A DNA stretch of 64,000 nt from an uncultured Clostridia bacterium (lineage in GTDB: Bacteria > Bacillota > Clostridia > Lachnospirales > Anaerotignaceae), in the NCBI GenBank assembly GCA_944378105.1, contig CALWGC010000005.1:1-64000 (forward strand). The letters run 5' to 3'. The translations under genes were made by a program, and so were the position numbers. The notes beneath the pieces are model-generated. The model did not search any database. It was given only the letters and a program-made list of their open reading frames with translations, and was not told the DNA's origin. This document shows, in pieces, positions 49,525 through 60,270 of the stretch. Numbering within the stretch: the first letter of the stretch is position 1; each line of letters starts with the position of its first letter.

Positions 49525-49572
49525 CAAAAAAACCACCCGTTGCCCAATGGATTTGGGGCGGGTGGTTTTTTT
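49525..49572. terminator. Bidirectional terminator
   Basis: AAAAACCACCCG... and ...CGGGTGGTTTTTTT, between the convergent DUF2089 and hydratase genes. Confidence 0.8.
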
Positions 49573-49579
49573 ATTGGAT

Positions 49580-51868
49580 TTAGTGGCGATAGAAATTGAT
49601 TAAGCAGCCATCCAGGATGATCTGCCGTTCATCATCGGTCAAATCGCCCATTTTTAAGGTAAATGGCGTCACAGCGCCGTCTTTGACCACATAGGCGGGG
49701 ATTTCTTTGGCGCGGTCGGATACGGCTTTGCGCACGTTTGGCACATAGAGGTAATCCCCGTTTGCAAAGGGCAGCTCTCCATCCAGTAAGAAAGGCAACA
49801 TCCCCCAGTTGATGAGGTTGGAGCGATAGCGCTTGGTGGCGTATTCTTTGGCAACGTTGGCCCAACCGCCCAGCACTTTCTGGCAGCTGGCGGCTTGTTC
49901 TCTGGCAGAACCGTCGCCGGGTTTGATGGCATAGATGGTGCTGCCGATGCCGGTGGCTTTTTTGTCAAAGGATGGGAAGGCTTGTTCCAATGCGCCATAA
50001 ACGGCGGTCAATTCTGGCAGTACGCCTGCGGCATCTTCCCCGGCCAGGCGGGCTTTTTCTGCTTTTTGCACTTCTTTGGCCCGTCCCACATAGGCGGGGT
50101 CTTTTCTGGAGAGGGTAAACTCTGCCAGGCCCAACGGATTGGAGCGGAAGGAAGACGTTTCCCCGGAAGGAATCAATTCGTCGGTGGTGGTGACTGGGTC
50201 CAAAATCACAGAAACGGTCTTTAAGAGCAGATCGTCGGTCAAGGCGCTCATGGCCGGCCAATCGGTGATGTTTGGGCCAAACTGCAGCTGGGTTTCTGGC
50301 TGTGGCTTGCCATAGCCAAAATAGCAGCGGTTGTCGTAGACGTCTTTTTGGAAGAAATAAGCAGGACGGCTCAAAGTGAAATCCATTTCTTCGGCACTGG
50401 TCAGGCGGCCATGGTTGGCTGCCGTGGCGGCAATGCTTCTGGCGTCCATAAGGGCCACGGAAGCAATCTGGCCGTTGGTGATTTTGCTGCCTTCCCGGTT
50501 GGGGAAGTTCCGGGTGGAGTGGCGGATGCTGAGGCTGTTATTGGCTGGTACATCGCCTGCGCCAAAGCAAGGGCCACAGAAGGCGGAGCGCACCGTGGCA
50601 CCGGCCACCATCAAATCGGCAATGGCGCCGTTTTTCACCAATTCCAAGAACACTGGCTGGCTGGATGGGTAAACGCTTAACGCAAAGGCGCCGGAACCGA
50701 TGTCTTTGTGTTTCAAAATATCTCTGGCGTCGCAGATGTTTTCGTAAGTACCGCCGGCACAGCCTGCAATGACGCCCTGTTCCACCATCAGGCGGCCGTT
50801 TTGTACTTTATCCCGCAGGCGGAAGGTGATTTTATCGCTATCCAGCTGTTTGGCACCTTTTTCTTCCACATCGGCCAAAATTTCCATAAGATTCTGGTTC
50901 AATTCATCAATGGTATAGACGTTGCTTGGGTGAAACGGCATGGCAATCATGGGTTTGATTTGGGAAAGGTTCACATAGACCATACCGTCGTAATAAGCCA
51001 CATCCCCAGGGGCTTGAGCAGCATAATCTTCCGGCCGGCCATGGATGGTGTACCAGTCTTTTACCTTTTCGTCGGTAGCCCAAACGGAAGAAAGACAGGT
51101 GGTTTCGGTGGTCATGACATCGATGCCGTTTCGATAATCCACGGTCAAGTTTTGGATGCCATCGCCGACAAATTCCATCACTTTGTTTTTCACATAGCCG
51201 TTTTCAAACACAGCGCCAATGATGGCCAGCGCCACGTCCTGTGGGCCCACAAAGGGGGCAGGTTTGCCGGTGAGGTAAACGGCGATGACTTGGGGCCGGT
51301 CGATGTCATAGGTTTTGTTTAACAGCTGTTTGACCAATTCCGGGCCGCCTTCGCCGATGGCCATGGTACCCAGGGCGCCATAGCGGGTGTGGCTATCGCT
51401 GCCGAGAATCATTTTGCCCACACCGCTCATCATTTCTCTCATGTACTGATGGATCACGGCCTGGTGGGCTGGTACATAGATACCGCCGTACTTTTGGGCA
51501 CAGCTTAAACCAAAGAGGTGGTCGTCCTCATTGATGGTGCCGCCGACGGCACAGAGAGAGTTATGGCAGTTGGTCAGCACATAAGGCAGGGGGAATTGTT
51601 CCAGGCCGCTGGCTCTGGCCGTCTGCACAATGCCTACATAGGTGATGTCGTGGCTAGCCATGGCATCAAATTTGATTTTCAGTTTTTCGTCGTTGCCCGA
51701 TGTATTGTGACGGGTCAAAATGCCATAGGCCATGGTTTCTTTGGCACAGAGGGCTTTGTCGGCGTCTTTGCCGGTTTGCTGGCGAATTTGGGATGCGGCA
51801 TCGGGGCCATCTTCAATGATGGTGGTGCCGTTGACCAGATAAACGCCCTGTGGATATAAACGAATCAT
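49580..51868 (-). CDS. Aconitase-family hydratase (YbhJ-like)
   Basis: The 762-residue protein belongs to the aconitase superfamily of [4Fe-4S] hydro-lyases. The three cluster Cys are present in [13 protein letters not shown] and [12 protein letters not shown], and active-site segments are [17 protein letters not shown] and [14 protein letters not shown]. The architecture is closer to E. coli YbhJ, a hydratase of unknown substrate, than to AcnA/AcnB or LeuC. It follows two AEC-type organic-acid carriers on the same strand, so it may act on the imported acid. ATG 51868 follows ATGGAGGT; a longer frame to 51901 starts ahead of it. Confidence 0.8.
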   Translation of the reverse strand: MIRLYPQGVYLVNGTTIIEDGPDAASQIRQQTGKDADKALCAKETMAYGILTRHNTSGNDEKLKIKFDAMASHDITYVGIVQTARASGLEQFPLPYVLTNCHNSLCAVGGTINEDDHLFGLSCAQKYGGIYVPAHQAVIHQYMREMMSGVGKMILGSDSHTRYGALGTMAIGEGGPELVKQLLNKTYDIDRPQVIAVYLTGKPAPFVGPQDVALAIIGAVFENGYVKNKVMEFVGDGIQNLTVDYRNGIDVMTTETTCLSSVWATDEKVKDWYTIHGRPEDYAAQAPGDVAYYDGMVYVNLSQIKPMIAMPFHPSNVYTIDELNQNLMEILADVEEKGAKQLDSDKITFRLRDKVQNGRLMVEQGVIAGCAGGTYENICDARDILKHKDIGSGAFALSVYPSSQPVFLELVKNGAIADLMVAGATVRSAFCGPCFGAGDVPANNSLSIRHSTRNFPNREGSKITNGQIASVALMDARSIAATAANHGRLTSAEEMDFTLSRPAYFFQKDVYDNRCYFGYGKPQPETQLQFGPNITDWPAMSALTDDLLLKTVSVILDPVTTTDELIPSGETSSFRSNPLGLAEFTLSRKDPAYVGRAKEVQKAEKARLAGEDAAGVLPELTAVYGALEQAFPSFDKKATGIGSTIYAIKPGDGSAREQAASCQKVLGGWANVAKEYATKRYRSNLINWGMLPFLLDGELPFANGDYLYVPNVRKAVSDRAKEIPAYVVKDGAVTPFTLKMGDLTDDERQIILDGCLINFYRH

Positions 51869-52020
51869 AGGTGAAACCTCCATTAAGATAGATTGTATCA
51901 ATAGAATTTATAAAATAAGTAAAATTCAAAACAAATTATACACGATTTTTTAATTTTTGGCTAGTCTAAATTGAAAAAAGTCCTTGAAAAACGGACAAAG
52001 TTCCGTTTCTAGTGTGCTGT

Positions 52021-52959
52021 TTAAAACAAACTGATGAGCCACAAAACCAATGGCATGGTGCCCAGGCAAAGGATGGTGGCAAGCATGGTGCCGGCGGTGG
52101 CATAATCGTCGTCGGCCTTGCCCTCCTTGGCCAAAATGGGTACGGCCATACCGGTGGGAGTGGCGTAGAGCAGCACGAAAATGGTCAAGGCCTGGCCGGT
52201 GATGAGGCCGGTTTTGCCAAAAATGAGATAACCCAAAATGGGGAAGGCGATCAGCTTTAAAGCGCAGCCCACCAAAAGCTGCCAACGACTGAACATCTTT
52301 TTAAGGCCCTTTCGGCCCAAGTCCATGCCGATGTAAAGGGCTGCCAAATATTTGGCGCAGCCGCCCACACTTTCTAAGGTGGTCCAGAACACAAAGTCCT
52401 TCACCGGTAGACTCAGCACCAAAATGCAAAGGCCCAGGAAAATGGCAATGGTCAGCGGTGTCACCAAGCGGCGGAAACTGATTTTTTTCGGCCCGTCGCT
52501 GCAATCGGCAATCAATGGCCCAAAGATCCAATACATGGACGATTCCACAATCAAATAAGCCGCGGCCCAAAGCCCTGCTTCGCTGCCAAACATGGCCGTA
52601 ATCATGGGCACGCCGATGAAGCCGCCGTTCCCAAAGGCCGCCACCATCACATGGGCGTTTTTGGTGGGGGAGGTAAGCCCCGTCAGTTTTGCCGAGCCAT
52701 AGCCCAACGTCACATTGATGATACAAAGCACAATGCAGCAAAGTACATAAGGCAAAATCGTAATCAAGTCCGAGCGGTCGCCGCTGCCGCCAATGAGGGT
52801 CAGCAACATACAAGGTAAAATCAAATGGGTCAATAAAGTGGAAAGTTCATTGATGGCGCCATCTTTCATCAGGCGCAGCCGTTGGGAGGCAAAGCCGATG
52901 ACAAGCAGGCTTGCCAGCATTTTAATTTGCGTCAATAACGCAGCCATTTCCGGTGTCAT
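52021..52959 (-). CDS. AEC-family (auxin efflux carrier-like) transporter, copy 2
   Basis: A 312-residue integral membrane protein with about ten helices. It begins with LLTQIKMLASLLVIGFASQRL and has the AEC crossover motif ILPCMLLTLIGG, VAAFGNGGFIGVPMI, and TPTGMAVPILAKEG near the C terminus. Bacterial AEC proteins carry malate, malonate or lysine-like organic ions across the membrane. AAAGGAGAAACG precedes the ATG. It is a distinct paralogue of the preceding gene (12 bp away) and precedes the hydratase by 152 bp. Confidence 0.85.
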   Translation of the reverse strand: MTPEMAALLTQIKMLASLLVIGFASQRLRLMKDGAINELSTLLTHLILPCMLLTLIGGSGDRSDLITILPYVLCCIVLCIINVTLGYGSAKLTGLTSPTKNAHVMVAAFGNGGFIGVPMITAMFGSEAGLWAAAYLIVESSMYWIFGPLIADCSDGPKKISFRRLVTPLTIAIFLGLCILVLSLPVKDFVFWTTLESVGGCAKYLAALYIGMDLGRKGLKKMFSRWQLLVGCALKLIAFPILGYLIFGKTGLITGQALTIFVLLYATPTGMAVPILAKEGKADDDYATAGTMLATILCLGTMPLVLWLISLF

Positions 52960-52971
52960 ATCGTTTCTCCT

Positions 52972-53910
52972 TTACATCAAAATTTCGGTAATCACCCAAA
53001 ACACCGCCGGGATGGTGATCAGGCTAAAAACGGTGGTGCTTAAGAGGGCGGCCGTGGCATAATCGGGGGCCGTGTCATACTGCTGGGCCAAGATGGTGGT
53101 AATCATCATGGAAGGCAGCATGGAAAAAAGGGTGGCAATGAGCACGAAGGTGGGGGAAACCAGATTCGTTGCCGAAAGGACCAAAAACACAAGGATTGGC
53201 CCAATCACCAGCTTGCAGGGGGACACAAATAGCACTTTTTTGTCGGCGGCAATGTTTTGAAATCCGCGCCGGCCCATGTCTGCGCCAATGAAAATCAGCC
53301 CCAAATATTTGTTGCAGTTGCCAATGCCGGTGAAGGTATCCCAAAGGAGGCCCGAGGGCTTGATGTCGGCCAAAATCAATAGCAGCGCCAGCACCAGGGC
53401 AATGGTGGCCGGTGTGACCATGTTTTTGAGCCGAATCCCGCTGCCATCTTGTCCATAGGTCAAAATCAAAATCCCAGCCGTCCAAGTGACCACCGTCTCT
53501 GTCAGCATAAAGGCGGCAATGGCAATGCCGCTTTCTTCGGGAAACAGGGCCATGATGATGGGATAGCCCAACAGGGCGCTATTGACAAACATGCAGGAGT
53601 TGATATGTACGTTGCTTTTGGGCGGCGTATAGCCCAAAAGTTTGGCGCTGACAAAGCCCACAAGCCCCAATATGGCATACATCAGCAAAATGCAAAGGAT
53701 AAACGGCGCCGCCGAGAAAAACTCTTCCCTTGTCCCCGCCGAGGTGACCACGGTGATGACCAAAAAGGGCAAAATCACCTTCAGCAGCAGCTTGGATAGA
53801 CCGTCTACGTCTTTACTGGAAAGAAAGCCCAGCCGGACAGCGCAAAATCCAATGAAAATCAGCGTAGCAATAAACCCCATCTGTTCCAGAAGCTGAAAAA
53901 ATAACCCCAA
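52972..53910 (-). CDS. AEC-family (auxin efflux carrier-like) transporter, copy 1
   Basis: A 312-residue membrane carrier with the same layout as copy 2 (LLKVILPFLVITVV, NSCMFVNSALLGYPIIMA, FSMLPSMMITTILAQQYD). I use the TTG start at 53910 because AGGAGGAATTGC lies directly before it; the next Met is at residue 11. It heads the AEC-AEC-hydratase cluster, downstream of alaS and a double terminator. Substrate unknown; both copies being adjacent may mean import and export of related organic acids or a two-protein carrier. Confidence 0.82.
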   Translation of the reverse strand: MGLFFQLLEQMGFIATLIFIGFCAVRLGFLSSKDVDGLSKLLLKVILPFLVITVVTSAGTREEFFSAAPFILCILLMYAILGLVGFVSAKLLGYTPPKSNVHINSCMFVNSALLGYPIIMALFPEESGIAIAAFMLTETVVTWTAGILILTYGQDGSGIRLKNMVTPATIALVLALLLILADIKPSGLLWDTFTGIGNCNKYLGLIFIGADMGRRGFQNIAADKKVLFVSPCKLVIGPILVFLVLSATNLVSPTFVLIATLFSMLPSMMITTILAQQYDTAPDYATAALLSTTVFSLITIPAVFWVITEILM

Positions 53911-54023
53911 AGCAATTCCTCCTCTCCCCAGGTCCGTTGTCTTTTACTTTATCATAAAATAAGTAAATTTTGTAGAGAAAATTGAGAAATTTTTCATTTT
54001 TTTGGAAAAAGGTTGCCGGAAAC

Positions 54024-54055
54024 AAAAAAAGCCGCTGCGCAAAAAAGGCAGCGGC
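54024..54055 (-). terminator. Hairpin terminator downstream of alaS (second)
   Basis: GCCGCTGC and GCAGCGGC with a seven-T run on the minus strand. It lies 70 bp beyond the first alaS terminator and may be a backup or end an unseen small transcript. Confidence 0.7.
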
Positions 54056-54131
54056 CAAAGCCTTTGGATTCCCAGGATTTTGGCGAGCTCTGTTTTCTGA
54101 GGAAGCGGGGCTAATCCAAGTTTCTTCCCAA

Positions 54132-54169
54132 GAAAAAAGTGCGGAAAACGGGTTCCCCGTTTTCCGCAC
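54132..54169 (-). terminator. Terminator of alaS
   Basis: GTGCGGAAAACGGG pairs perfectly with CCCGTTTTCCGCAC, followed by TTTTTT on the minus strand. Confidence 0.85.
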
Positions 54170-54176
54170 CCAAGGA

Positions 54177-56813
54177 TTACAGTTGTTCTTTGATGACTTC
54201 CATTGCTTTTTCCAAAGCAGCATCCACTTTTGTGGCATCCTTGCCGCCGGCCTGGGCCATGTTTGGCCGTCCGCCGCCGCCACCACCGCAAACGGCCGCA
54301 GCCGCTTTGATGATGTTTCCGGCATGAGCGCCTTGTTTTACGGCGTCTTCTGTTGCCATGGCCACCAGGTTCACTTTGTCGCCGGTGACACTGGCCAATA
54401 CGATGACGCTTTGAGGCAGTTTGTTTTTCAGTTCGTCGCCCAATGTTTTGAGGCTATTGCCATCGCCTTCCACTTTGGCGCAGATGACAGAAACGCCGTT
54501 GACATCCACTTTACCTGCCAATACATCCCCGGCTGCAGCGCCAGCCATTTTGGCTTTCAGCTGTTCTACGGTTTTGTGCAGTTCTTTTTGTTCGGCCAGC
54601 ATGGTTTCCAGCTTCTTCATCAAGTTTTCTGGCGTCGCTTTTAACAGCTTGCAGGCTTCTTTCAGTTCGGCATCTTGTTTTTGATAGAAGGCTACGGCAC
54701 CGGCACCGGTCAAAGCTTCGATCCGGCGTACCCCGGCAGCTACGCCGCCTTCGGAAACGATTTTGAAGCTGCCAATTTGGGCTGTGTTATGCAGGTGGGC
54801 ACCACCGCAAAGTTCGATGGAGTAGCCGCCCATGTCAACCACGCGCACCACTTGGCCATATTTTTCGCCAAAGAGGGCCGTTGCACCCATTTTTCTGGCT
54901 TCTTCCAAAGATTTTTCGGAAATTTCCACCGGAATGGATTCGTAAATCTTTTCGTTGACAATATCTTCCACTTTCCGCAGCTCTTCTGGGGTCACAGCGG
55001 TGAAGTGGGTAAAGTCGAAACGCAGACGGTCAGCAGAAACATAGGAGCCGGCCTGTTCCACATGGCTACCCAGTACGTCACGCAATGCTTTTTGCAGCAA
55101 GTGGGTAGCGGAGTGGTTGCGGGAGATGGAAAGACGGTTTTTCACGTCATATTCTGCTCTGGCCCGCTCGCCTACGGAGATGACACCGTCTACCACGGTA
55201 CCGATGTGGGCAATTTTACCGCCTACCACATGGATACAGTCGGTCACTTCCACGGTGCCCAGGTCGGTTTTCACTTCGCCAATATCGCCCACTTGGCCGC
55301 CCATTTCGGCATAGAATGGGGTTTTGTCCAAGAATACGGCCACTTGCTGACCGGTGACGGCTTTGTCGGCTACTTGGTTATCGGCTACCAACGCCAATAC
55401 TTTGGCATCTTCCACCAAAGAACGGTCATAGCCCACAAATTCTGTCACCATGGCCGTATCCAGCTGATGGTAAACCGTTTCGTCGGCACCCATGTAGTTG
55501 CTTTCGGCGCGAGCGGCGCGAGCCCGTTCTTTTTGTACTTTCATTTCCTGCTGGAAGGCTTCTTCGTCCAGTTCCATGCCTTCTTCTTCCAAAATTTCTT
55601 TGGTCAAGTCGATGGGGAACCCATAGGTGTCATAGAGACGGAAGGATTCTTTGCCGCCCATGATTTTGGTGCCACTTTCTTTCATGGCAGCCATGTCACC
55701 TTTTAAAATTTCCATGCCTTTGTCGATGGTTTTATAGAAGCTGTTTTCTTCTACAGACAGCACTTTTTTGATATAATCCCGTTTTTCCACCAGTTCTGGA
55801 TATGCTTCGCCGGAGCAAGCGATCACGGTGTCGCACAGGTCGGCCAAAAATTCATGGTCGATGCCCAAAAGTTTGCCGTGACGGGCAGCACGACGCAGCA
55901 GGCGGCGCAGTACATAGCCTCTTCCTTCGTTGGAAGGCAGCACGCCATCGGCAGTCATAAAGGTCACAGAACGGATGTGGTCGGTGATGACACGAATGCT
56001 GACGTCGGTTTTGTGATCTTTTTGATATTCCACGCCAGCCACGCGGCATACTTCATCCCGCAATGCTTTGATGGTGTCCACGTCAAAAATGGAATCTACG
56101 CCCTGCATGATGGTGGCCAAGCGTTCCAGGCCCATGCCGGTGTCGATGTTTTTAAATTCCAAATCGGTGTAGGTGCCGTCTGGCTGTGCATCAAACTGGG
56201 TAAATACCAGGTTCCAAAATTCCATGTAACGGTCGCAGTCGCAGCCCACGGTACAGCCTTCTTTTCCACAGCCATATTCTTCGCCGCGGTCAAAATAAAT
56301 TTCAGAGCAAGGGCCGCAAGGACCGGTGCCGTGTTCCCAGAAGTTATCTTCTTTTCCCATGTAGAAAATCCGGTCTCTGGGGACACCCACTTTTTCATGC
56401 CAAATGGTGGCAGCCTCTTCGTCGTCTTTGTATACGGTCACATACAGCTTGTCTTCGGGAATTTCCAATACTTTGGTTACAAATTCCCAGCTCCAGGGGA
56501 TGATTTCGTTTTTGAAATAATCGCCAAAGGAGAAATCGCCCAGCATTTCAAAGAAGGTGCCGTGGCGAGCGGTTTTGCCTACGTTTTCAATGTCGCCGGT
56601 ACGGATACATTTTTGGCAGGTGGTCACCCGTTTTCTGGGGGGAATTTCCTGGCCGGTGAAAAATGGTTTTAACGGCGCCATGCCGGAGTTGATTAACAGC
56701 AAAGAATTGTCGTTGTGGGGAATCAAAGATGCGCTGGGCAGGCGCAGATGGTCTTTGCTTTCAAAAAAAGCAAGGAATTTTTCCCGCAGTTCGTTTACAC
56801 CCATTGGTCTCAT
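54177..56813 (-). CDS. alaS: Alanine--tRNA ligase
   Basis: AlaRS charges tRNA-Ala. The 878-residue protein has class II catalytic motifs early (SASLIPHNDNSLLLINSGMAP, RHGTFFEMLGDFSFGDYFK), GRGYVLRRLLRRAARHG, the editing domain with the zinc motif HSATHLLQKAL ... CGGAHLHNT (about residues 560-670) and the C-Ala domain ending in a Gly-rich region (CGGGGGGRPNMAQAGGKD). AGGAGGATGTACC precedes the ATG. A T-box with an Ala specifier controls it. Length and order match the family. Confidence 0.97.
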   Translation of the reverse strand: MRPMGVNELREKFLAFFESKDHLRLPSASLIPHNDNSLLLINSGMAPLKPFFTGQEIPPRKRVTTCQKCIRTGDIENVGKTARHGTFFEMLGDFSFGDYFKNEIIPWSWEFVTKVLEIPEDKLYVTVYKDDEEAATIWHEKVGVPRDRIFYMGKEDNFWEHGTGPCGPCSEIYFDRGEEYGCGKEGCTVGCDCDRYMEFWNLVFTQFDAQPDGTYTDLEFKNIDTGMGLERLATIMQGVDSIFDVDTIKALRDEVCRVAGVEYQKDHKTDVSIRVITDHIRSVTFMTADGVLPSNEGRGYVLRRLLRRAARHGKLLGIDHEFLADLCDTVIACSGEAYPELVEKRDYIKKVLSVEENSFYKTIDKGMEILKGDMAAMKESGTKIMGGKESFRLYDTYGFPIDLTKEILEEEGMELDEEAFQQEMKVQKERARAARAESNYMGADETVYHQLDTAMVTEFVGYDRSLVEDAKVLALVADNQVADKAVTGQQVAVFLDKTPFYAEMGGQVGDIGEVKTDLGTVEVTDCIHVVGGKIAHIGTVVDGVISVGERARAEYDVKNRLSISRNHSATHLLQKALRDVLGSHVEQAGSYVSADRLRFDFTHFTAVTPEELRKVEDIVNEKIYESIPVEISEKSLEEARKMGATALFGEKYGQVVRVVDMGGYSIELCGGAHLHNTAQIGSFKIVSEGGVAAGVRRIEALTGAGAVAFYQKQDAELKEACKLLKATPENLMKKLETMLAEQKELHKTVEQLKAKMAGAAAGDVLAGKVDVNGVSVICAKVEGDGNSLKTLGDELKNKLPQSVIVLASVTGDKVNLVAMATEDAVKQGAHAGNIIKAAAAVCGGGGGGRPNMAQAGGKDATKVDAALEKAMEVIKEQL

Positions 56814-56842
56814 GGTACATCCTCCTTAAAACTAAACTAAAA

Positions 56843-57108
56843 AAGCCCCCGTCCCTCAAACCACAAACGGCTTGCAGGGACGAGAGCATACTCTCGCGGT
56901 ACCACCCTGGTTGCGTCCAAAGACGCCACTCTGGTCAACCGGATAACGCTGGTTGGGCGGTTTCAACAAAACGGGGGTTTGTGTTGCCACAAGAAAGGTA
57001 GCTTCGGCAAAACAAGGCGCAGGTTTTTCAGCCACAGAACCTGCTCTCTGCAAAAAAAGGGTTTTGCTTACTTGGTCTTTCCAACCCCAAAGGTCCATAT
57101 TGATGTAA
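56843..57108 (-). ncRNA. T-box leader of alaS (Ala-specific)
   Basis: On the minus strand the T-box AGGGTGGTACCGCG (56895-56908) is followed by a terminator CGTCCCT/AGGGACG with GGGGGCTTTTTT. In Stem I, GAA-GCT-ACC (56997-57005) places specifier GCT, an Ala codon. The TGGT bulge fits discriminator A of tRNA-Ala. Uncharged tRNA-Ala should allow readthrough into alaS. Confidence 0.93.
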
Positions 57109-57116
57109 CAAGTGTG

Positions 57117-57145
57117 ATTATATTGAAAAAAAGAGGGGTTGTCAA
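57117..57145 (-). promoter_or_regulatory. Consensus promoter of alaS
   Basis: Minus strand: TTGACA (57140-57145), 17 bp, TATAAT (57117-57122). Confidence 0.9.
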
Positions 57146-57174
57146 TAGGCTTTTTTCCCTTTCCCAAGGAAAAA

Positions 57175-57203
57175 TTGCCTTTTTCGTTTCCCTTTGGTAT
57201 CAT
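57175..57203 (+). promoter_or_regulatory. Promoter of the MocR gene
   Basis: TTGCCT (57175-57180), 17 bp, TATCAT (57198-57203), divergent from and next to the alaS promoter; the two do not share boxes. Confidence 0.6.
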
Positions 57204-57232
57204 AAAAAGAAAACCGTCAGAAAGGACTTGTC

Positions 57233-58666
57233 ATGAACGCATCGTTGTCCCTTTTTTCCTTTCAATTGCAAAAAGAAAGCGCGGTGCCGCTTTATCAACA
57301 GCTGGCAGAGCAGATTTTGGCCCTGGCCGAAGGGGGCGCCCTTTTGCCCAACGAAAAATTGCCGCCCATCCGTGCCCTAGCAGCTCATTTGGGTGTCAAT
57401 GCCTCTACGGTGGTGGCCGCCTATCGGGCCTTGGAGCAAAAAAAGGCCGTCTATTCCCGCGTAGGTAGCGGCACCTTTGTTTCGCCTATCCCTCGGGAGG
57501 AATTGCCCAAAGAGCGACAGGAGATGCCGGAAGTGTTGCTGCGCCGCCCGGTGATGGAAGCAGGCGCCATCAATTTCACCGATACCTCCCTGCCGCCGTC
57601 CCTCTTTCCCACCTCTGCCTTTCAACAGGCCATCAATCAGTTGTTGGAAGAAGAAAAGGGGGCGGCCTTTGGCAAAATGGATAGCCAGGGGTATTTGCCG
57701 CTGCGGGATGTGTTGTGCCGGTTTTTAGCCGATTATGGCATATTGGCCCACCCGGAAAATATCCAAATCCTCTCCGGCGCCCAACAGGGGTTGGATGTGG
57801 TCAGCAAGGCACTGTTGAATTTTGGGGACGTAATTTTTGTGGAAAAACCCACCTTTCCCGGGGCCGTGGGTGCCTTTTATAGCCGCGGCTGCCGGGTGGT
57901 GGAGCTGGAGATGGAAGAAGACGGGGTGCATTTGGGAGAGCTGGAAAATTTGGCAAAGCTCTATCGCCCCCGGTTTTTCTATACCATGGCCTATTTTCAA
58001 ACGCCCACCGGTATTTCCTATAGCCAGAGCAAAAAGAAAAAGTTGCTGGATTTGGCGGAAAAATACGATTTTTATATCATCGAGGATGATAACTTGTACG
58101 ACTTTAATTATACGTCCCATCCACTGGTGCCGTTCAAAGCCATGGACCACCGCAGCCGAGTGATTTACTTAAAGAGTTTTTCTAAAATCCTCATGCCTGG
58201 GCTGCGTATGGGCTTTGCTGTCTTTCCCCGCAAGCTTCTTTCCCATATGATGCGGGCCAAATATACCACCGACATTGCCACCTCCGGGTTTTTGCAAAAG
58301 GCCCTGGCCCGGTATTTGGAAGAAAACTCTTGGGCTGCCCATATCAAAACCATCTGCGCCTATGGCAAAGACCAGTATCGCCTGGCGGTGAAGTATGTGG
58401 ACCGGTATCTTTCTTCGGCCGTGACCTATCAAAAGCCCCAAGGCGGCATCAGCCTTTGGCTGTGCCCCAAGGGATTTTCGGCGGAGGCGTGGCTGATGGA
58501 AGCGGCGCAAAAACAGGTGTACCTTTCCCCCGGCAGCCAGTTTGCCCTTTCCGAAGGGGAGGAAAACGCCTTGCGCCTTTGCTTTATCCATGTGCCACAG
58601 GCCAAAATGGAGCAAGGCATTCGCCGCCTCTCCCAGGCCCTCAAAGAAAGCGGCCTTACGCCATAG
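57233..58666 (+). CDS. MocR-type regulator (GntR winged helix fused to aminotransferase domain)
   Basis: The 477-residue protein joins an N-terminal GntR winged helix (about residues 15-82: [37 protein letters not shown]) to a class I aminotransferase-like domain (from about 110) with the PLP-Lys in [17 protein letters not shown] and the NPxxP-like region QTPTGISYS. Such proteins sense PLP, an amino acid or a related ligand. Classic members control pyridoxal synthesis or GABA use. The neighbours here, alaS and gltX, give no clear target. Some MocR-like proteins also keep transaminase activity. ATG 57233 is used. Confidence 0.88.
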   Translation: MNASLSLFSFQLQKESAVPLYQQLAEQILALAEGGALLPNEKLPPIRALAAHLGVNASTVVAAYRALEQKKAVYSRVGSGTFVSPIPREELPKERQEMPEVLLRRPVMEAGAINFTDTSLPPSLFPTSAFQQAINQLLEEEKGAAFGKMDSQGYLPLRDVLCRFLADYGILAHPENIQILSGAQQGLDVVSKALLNFGDVIFVEKPTFPGAVGAFYSRGCRVVELEMEEDGVHLGELENLAKLYRPRFFYTMAYFQTPTGISYSQSKKKKLLDLAEKYDFYIIEDDNLYDFNYTSHPLVPFKAMDHRSRVIYLKSFSKILMPGLRMGFAVFPRKLLSHMMRAKYTTDIATSGFLQKALARYLEENSWAAHIKTICAYGKDQYRLAVKYVDRYLSSAVTYQKPQGGISLWLCPKGFSAEAWLMEAAQKQVYLSPGSQFALSEGEENALRLCFIHVPQAKMEQGIRRLSQALKESGLTP

Positions 58667-58672
58667 TTTTCC

Positions 58673-58700
58673 TTTACAAGAACCAAAAATCGGCTATAAT
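58673..58700 (+). promoter_or_regulatory. Promoter of gltX
   Basis: TTTACA (58673-58678), 16 bp, TATAAT (58695-58700), 37 bp before the start codon. Confidence 0.7.
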
Positions 58701-58737
58701 GAAGAACAGAAGATATTTTCGAAGGAGGAATCACGAG

Positions 58738-60192
58738 ATGGAAGTGAGAACCAGATTTGCCCCCAGCCCCACCGGTTATATGCACATCGGGAACCTGCGT
58801 ACGGCACTGTATGAATATTTGATTGCCAAACATAACGGCGGTACGTTTATTTTGCGCATTGAAGATACCGACCAGGGCCGTTTGGTGGAAGGGGCCGTGG
58901 ATGTCATTTATCAGACCTTGCGCATGACTGGCCTCAAACACGACGAAGGTCCCGACGTGGGCGGCGACTATGGCCCTTATGTCCAAAGCGAACGCCAGGG
59001 CATGTATCTGCAGTATGCCGAAGAATTGGTGAAAAAAGGGAAAGCCTATTACTGTTTTTGCACCAAAGAACGGTTGGATAGCCTGAAAGAAGCAAACGGC
59101 GAAGGGGAAGCCTTTTCCCACTATGACCGTCATTGCCTGGGCTTAAGCGAAGCAGAAATCGAGACCAACTTAAAAAGCGGGATCCCTTATGTCATCCGTC
59201 AGAAAATGCCAACCGAAGGCACCACCACCTTCCACGACGCCGTTTATGGCGATATTACCGTGGAAAACAGCGAGCTGGATGACCAAATTTTGGTGAAAAG
59301 CGATGGCATGCCAACCTATAACTTTGCCAACGTGGTGGATGACCATTTGATGCACATCACCCATGTGGTGCGGGGCAGCGAATATCTTTCTTCCACCCCC
59401 AAATATACCTTGCTCTATGAAGCCTTTGGTTGGGACGAACCCAGCTATGTCCATCTGCCACCGGTAATGAAAGATGCCCATCATAAGCTTTCCAAACGCA
59501 ATGGCGATGCCTCTTTCCAGGACCTGGTGGAAAAGGGCTATCTGCCGGAAGCCATCATGAACTATATCGCCCTGTTGGGCTGGAGCCCTGCTTCTAACCA
59601 GGAAATTTTCACCATGGAAGAATTGATGGAACAGTTTGATCTGTCCGGCTTAAGCAAATCGCCTTCCATTTTCGACCCCGTAAAACTGACCTGGATGAAT
59701 GGGGAATATATCAAAAACATGGACTTTGACACCTATTTTGAAAAGGTGCAGCCTTATGTAGATGCGGCTTTGAACAACAAGGCACTGGATCAAAAGGCCA
59801 TCGCCGCTCTGTTACAAAAACGGCTGGAAACATGGGCCGATGTGGCAGGTTTGGTGGACTTCTTTGATGCACTGCCGGCTTATTCCACCGATCTTTATGT
59901 TCACAAAAAAATGAAAACCACAGAAGAAATTGCCCTCGATAGCCTGAAGGCCGCTTTGCCGGTTTTGGAAGGCTTAGAAACTTGGGAAGAAACGGCCATT
60001 CACGACGCTTTGATGGCTTTGGTTGCGGAAAAAGGCATCAAAAACGGCCAAATGCTTTGGCCGGTGCGTACGGCTCTTTCCGGCAAACCCACATCCCCCG
60101 GCGGCGCCATCGAATTGGCCCATATTTTGGGAAAAGAAGAAACCTTGCGCCGGATGCAAACAGGCATTGACCTGTTGGAAGCAGGAAAGTAA
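58738..60192 (+). CDS. gltX: Glutamate--tRNA ligase
   Basis: GluRS charges tRNA-Glu (and tRNA-Gln where GatCAB is used). The 484-residue class I synthetase has the HIGH-like motif [15 protein letters not shown] near the start, the KMSKS-like KLSKRNGD (about residue 250), and a helical anticodon-binding C-terminal domain. ATG 58738 follows GAAGGAGGAAT; the frame open upstream to 58330 runs inside the MocR gene. A clear promoter precedes it. No T-box is present. Confidence 0.96.
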   Translation: MEVRTRFAPSPTGYMHIGNLRTALYEYLIAKHNGGTFILRIEDTDQGRLVEGAVDVIYQTLRMTGLKHDEGPDVGGDYGPYVQSERQGMYLQYAEELVKKGKAYYCFCTKERLDSLKEANGEGEAFSHYDRHCLGLSEAEIETNLKSGIPYVIRQKMPTEGTTTFHDAVYGDITVENSELDDQILVKSDGMPTYNFANVVDDHLMHITHVVRGSEYLSSTPKYTLLYEAFGWDEPSYVHLPPVMKDAHHKLSKRNGDASFQDLVEKGYLPEAIMNYIALLGWSPASNQEIFTMEELMEQFDLSGLSKSPSIFDPVKLTWMNGEYIKNMDFDTYFEKVQPYVDAALNNKALDQKAIAALLQKRLETWADVAGLVDFFDALPAYSTDLYVHKKMKTTEEIALDSLKAALPVLEGLETWEETAIHDALMALVAEKGIKNGQMLWPVRTALSGKPTSPGGAIELAHILGKEETLRRMQTGIDLLEAGK

Positions 60193-60270
60193 TTCGTTGG
60201 TTTGACAGGGACAAGCGACCCGAAATCAGCAAAATCGAACAAAAGATCAGGAAAAAGGAGCGCATAGACG

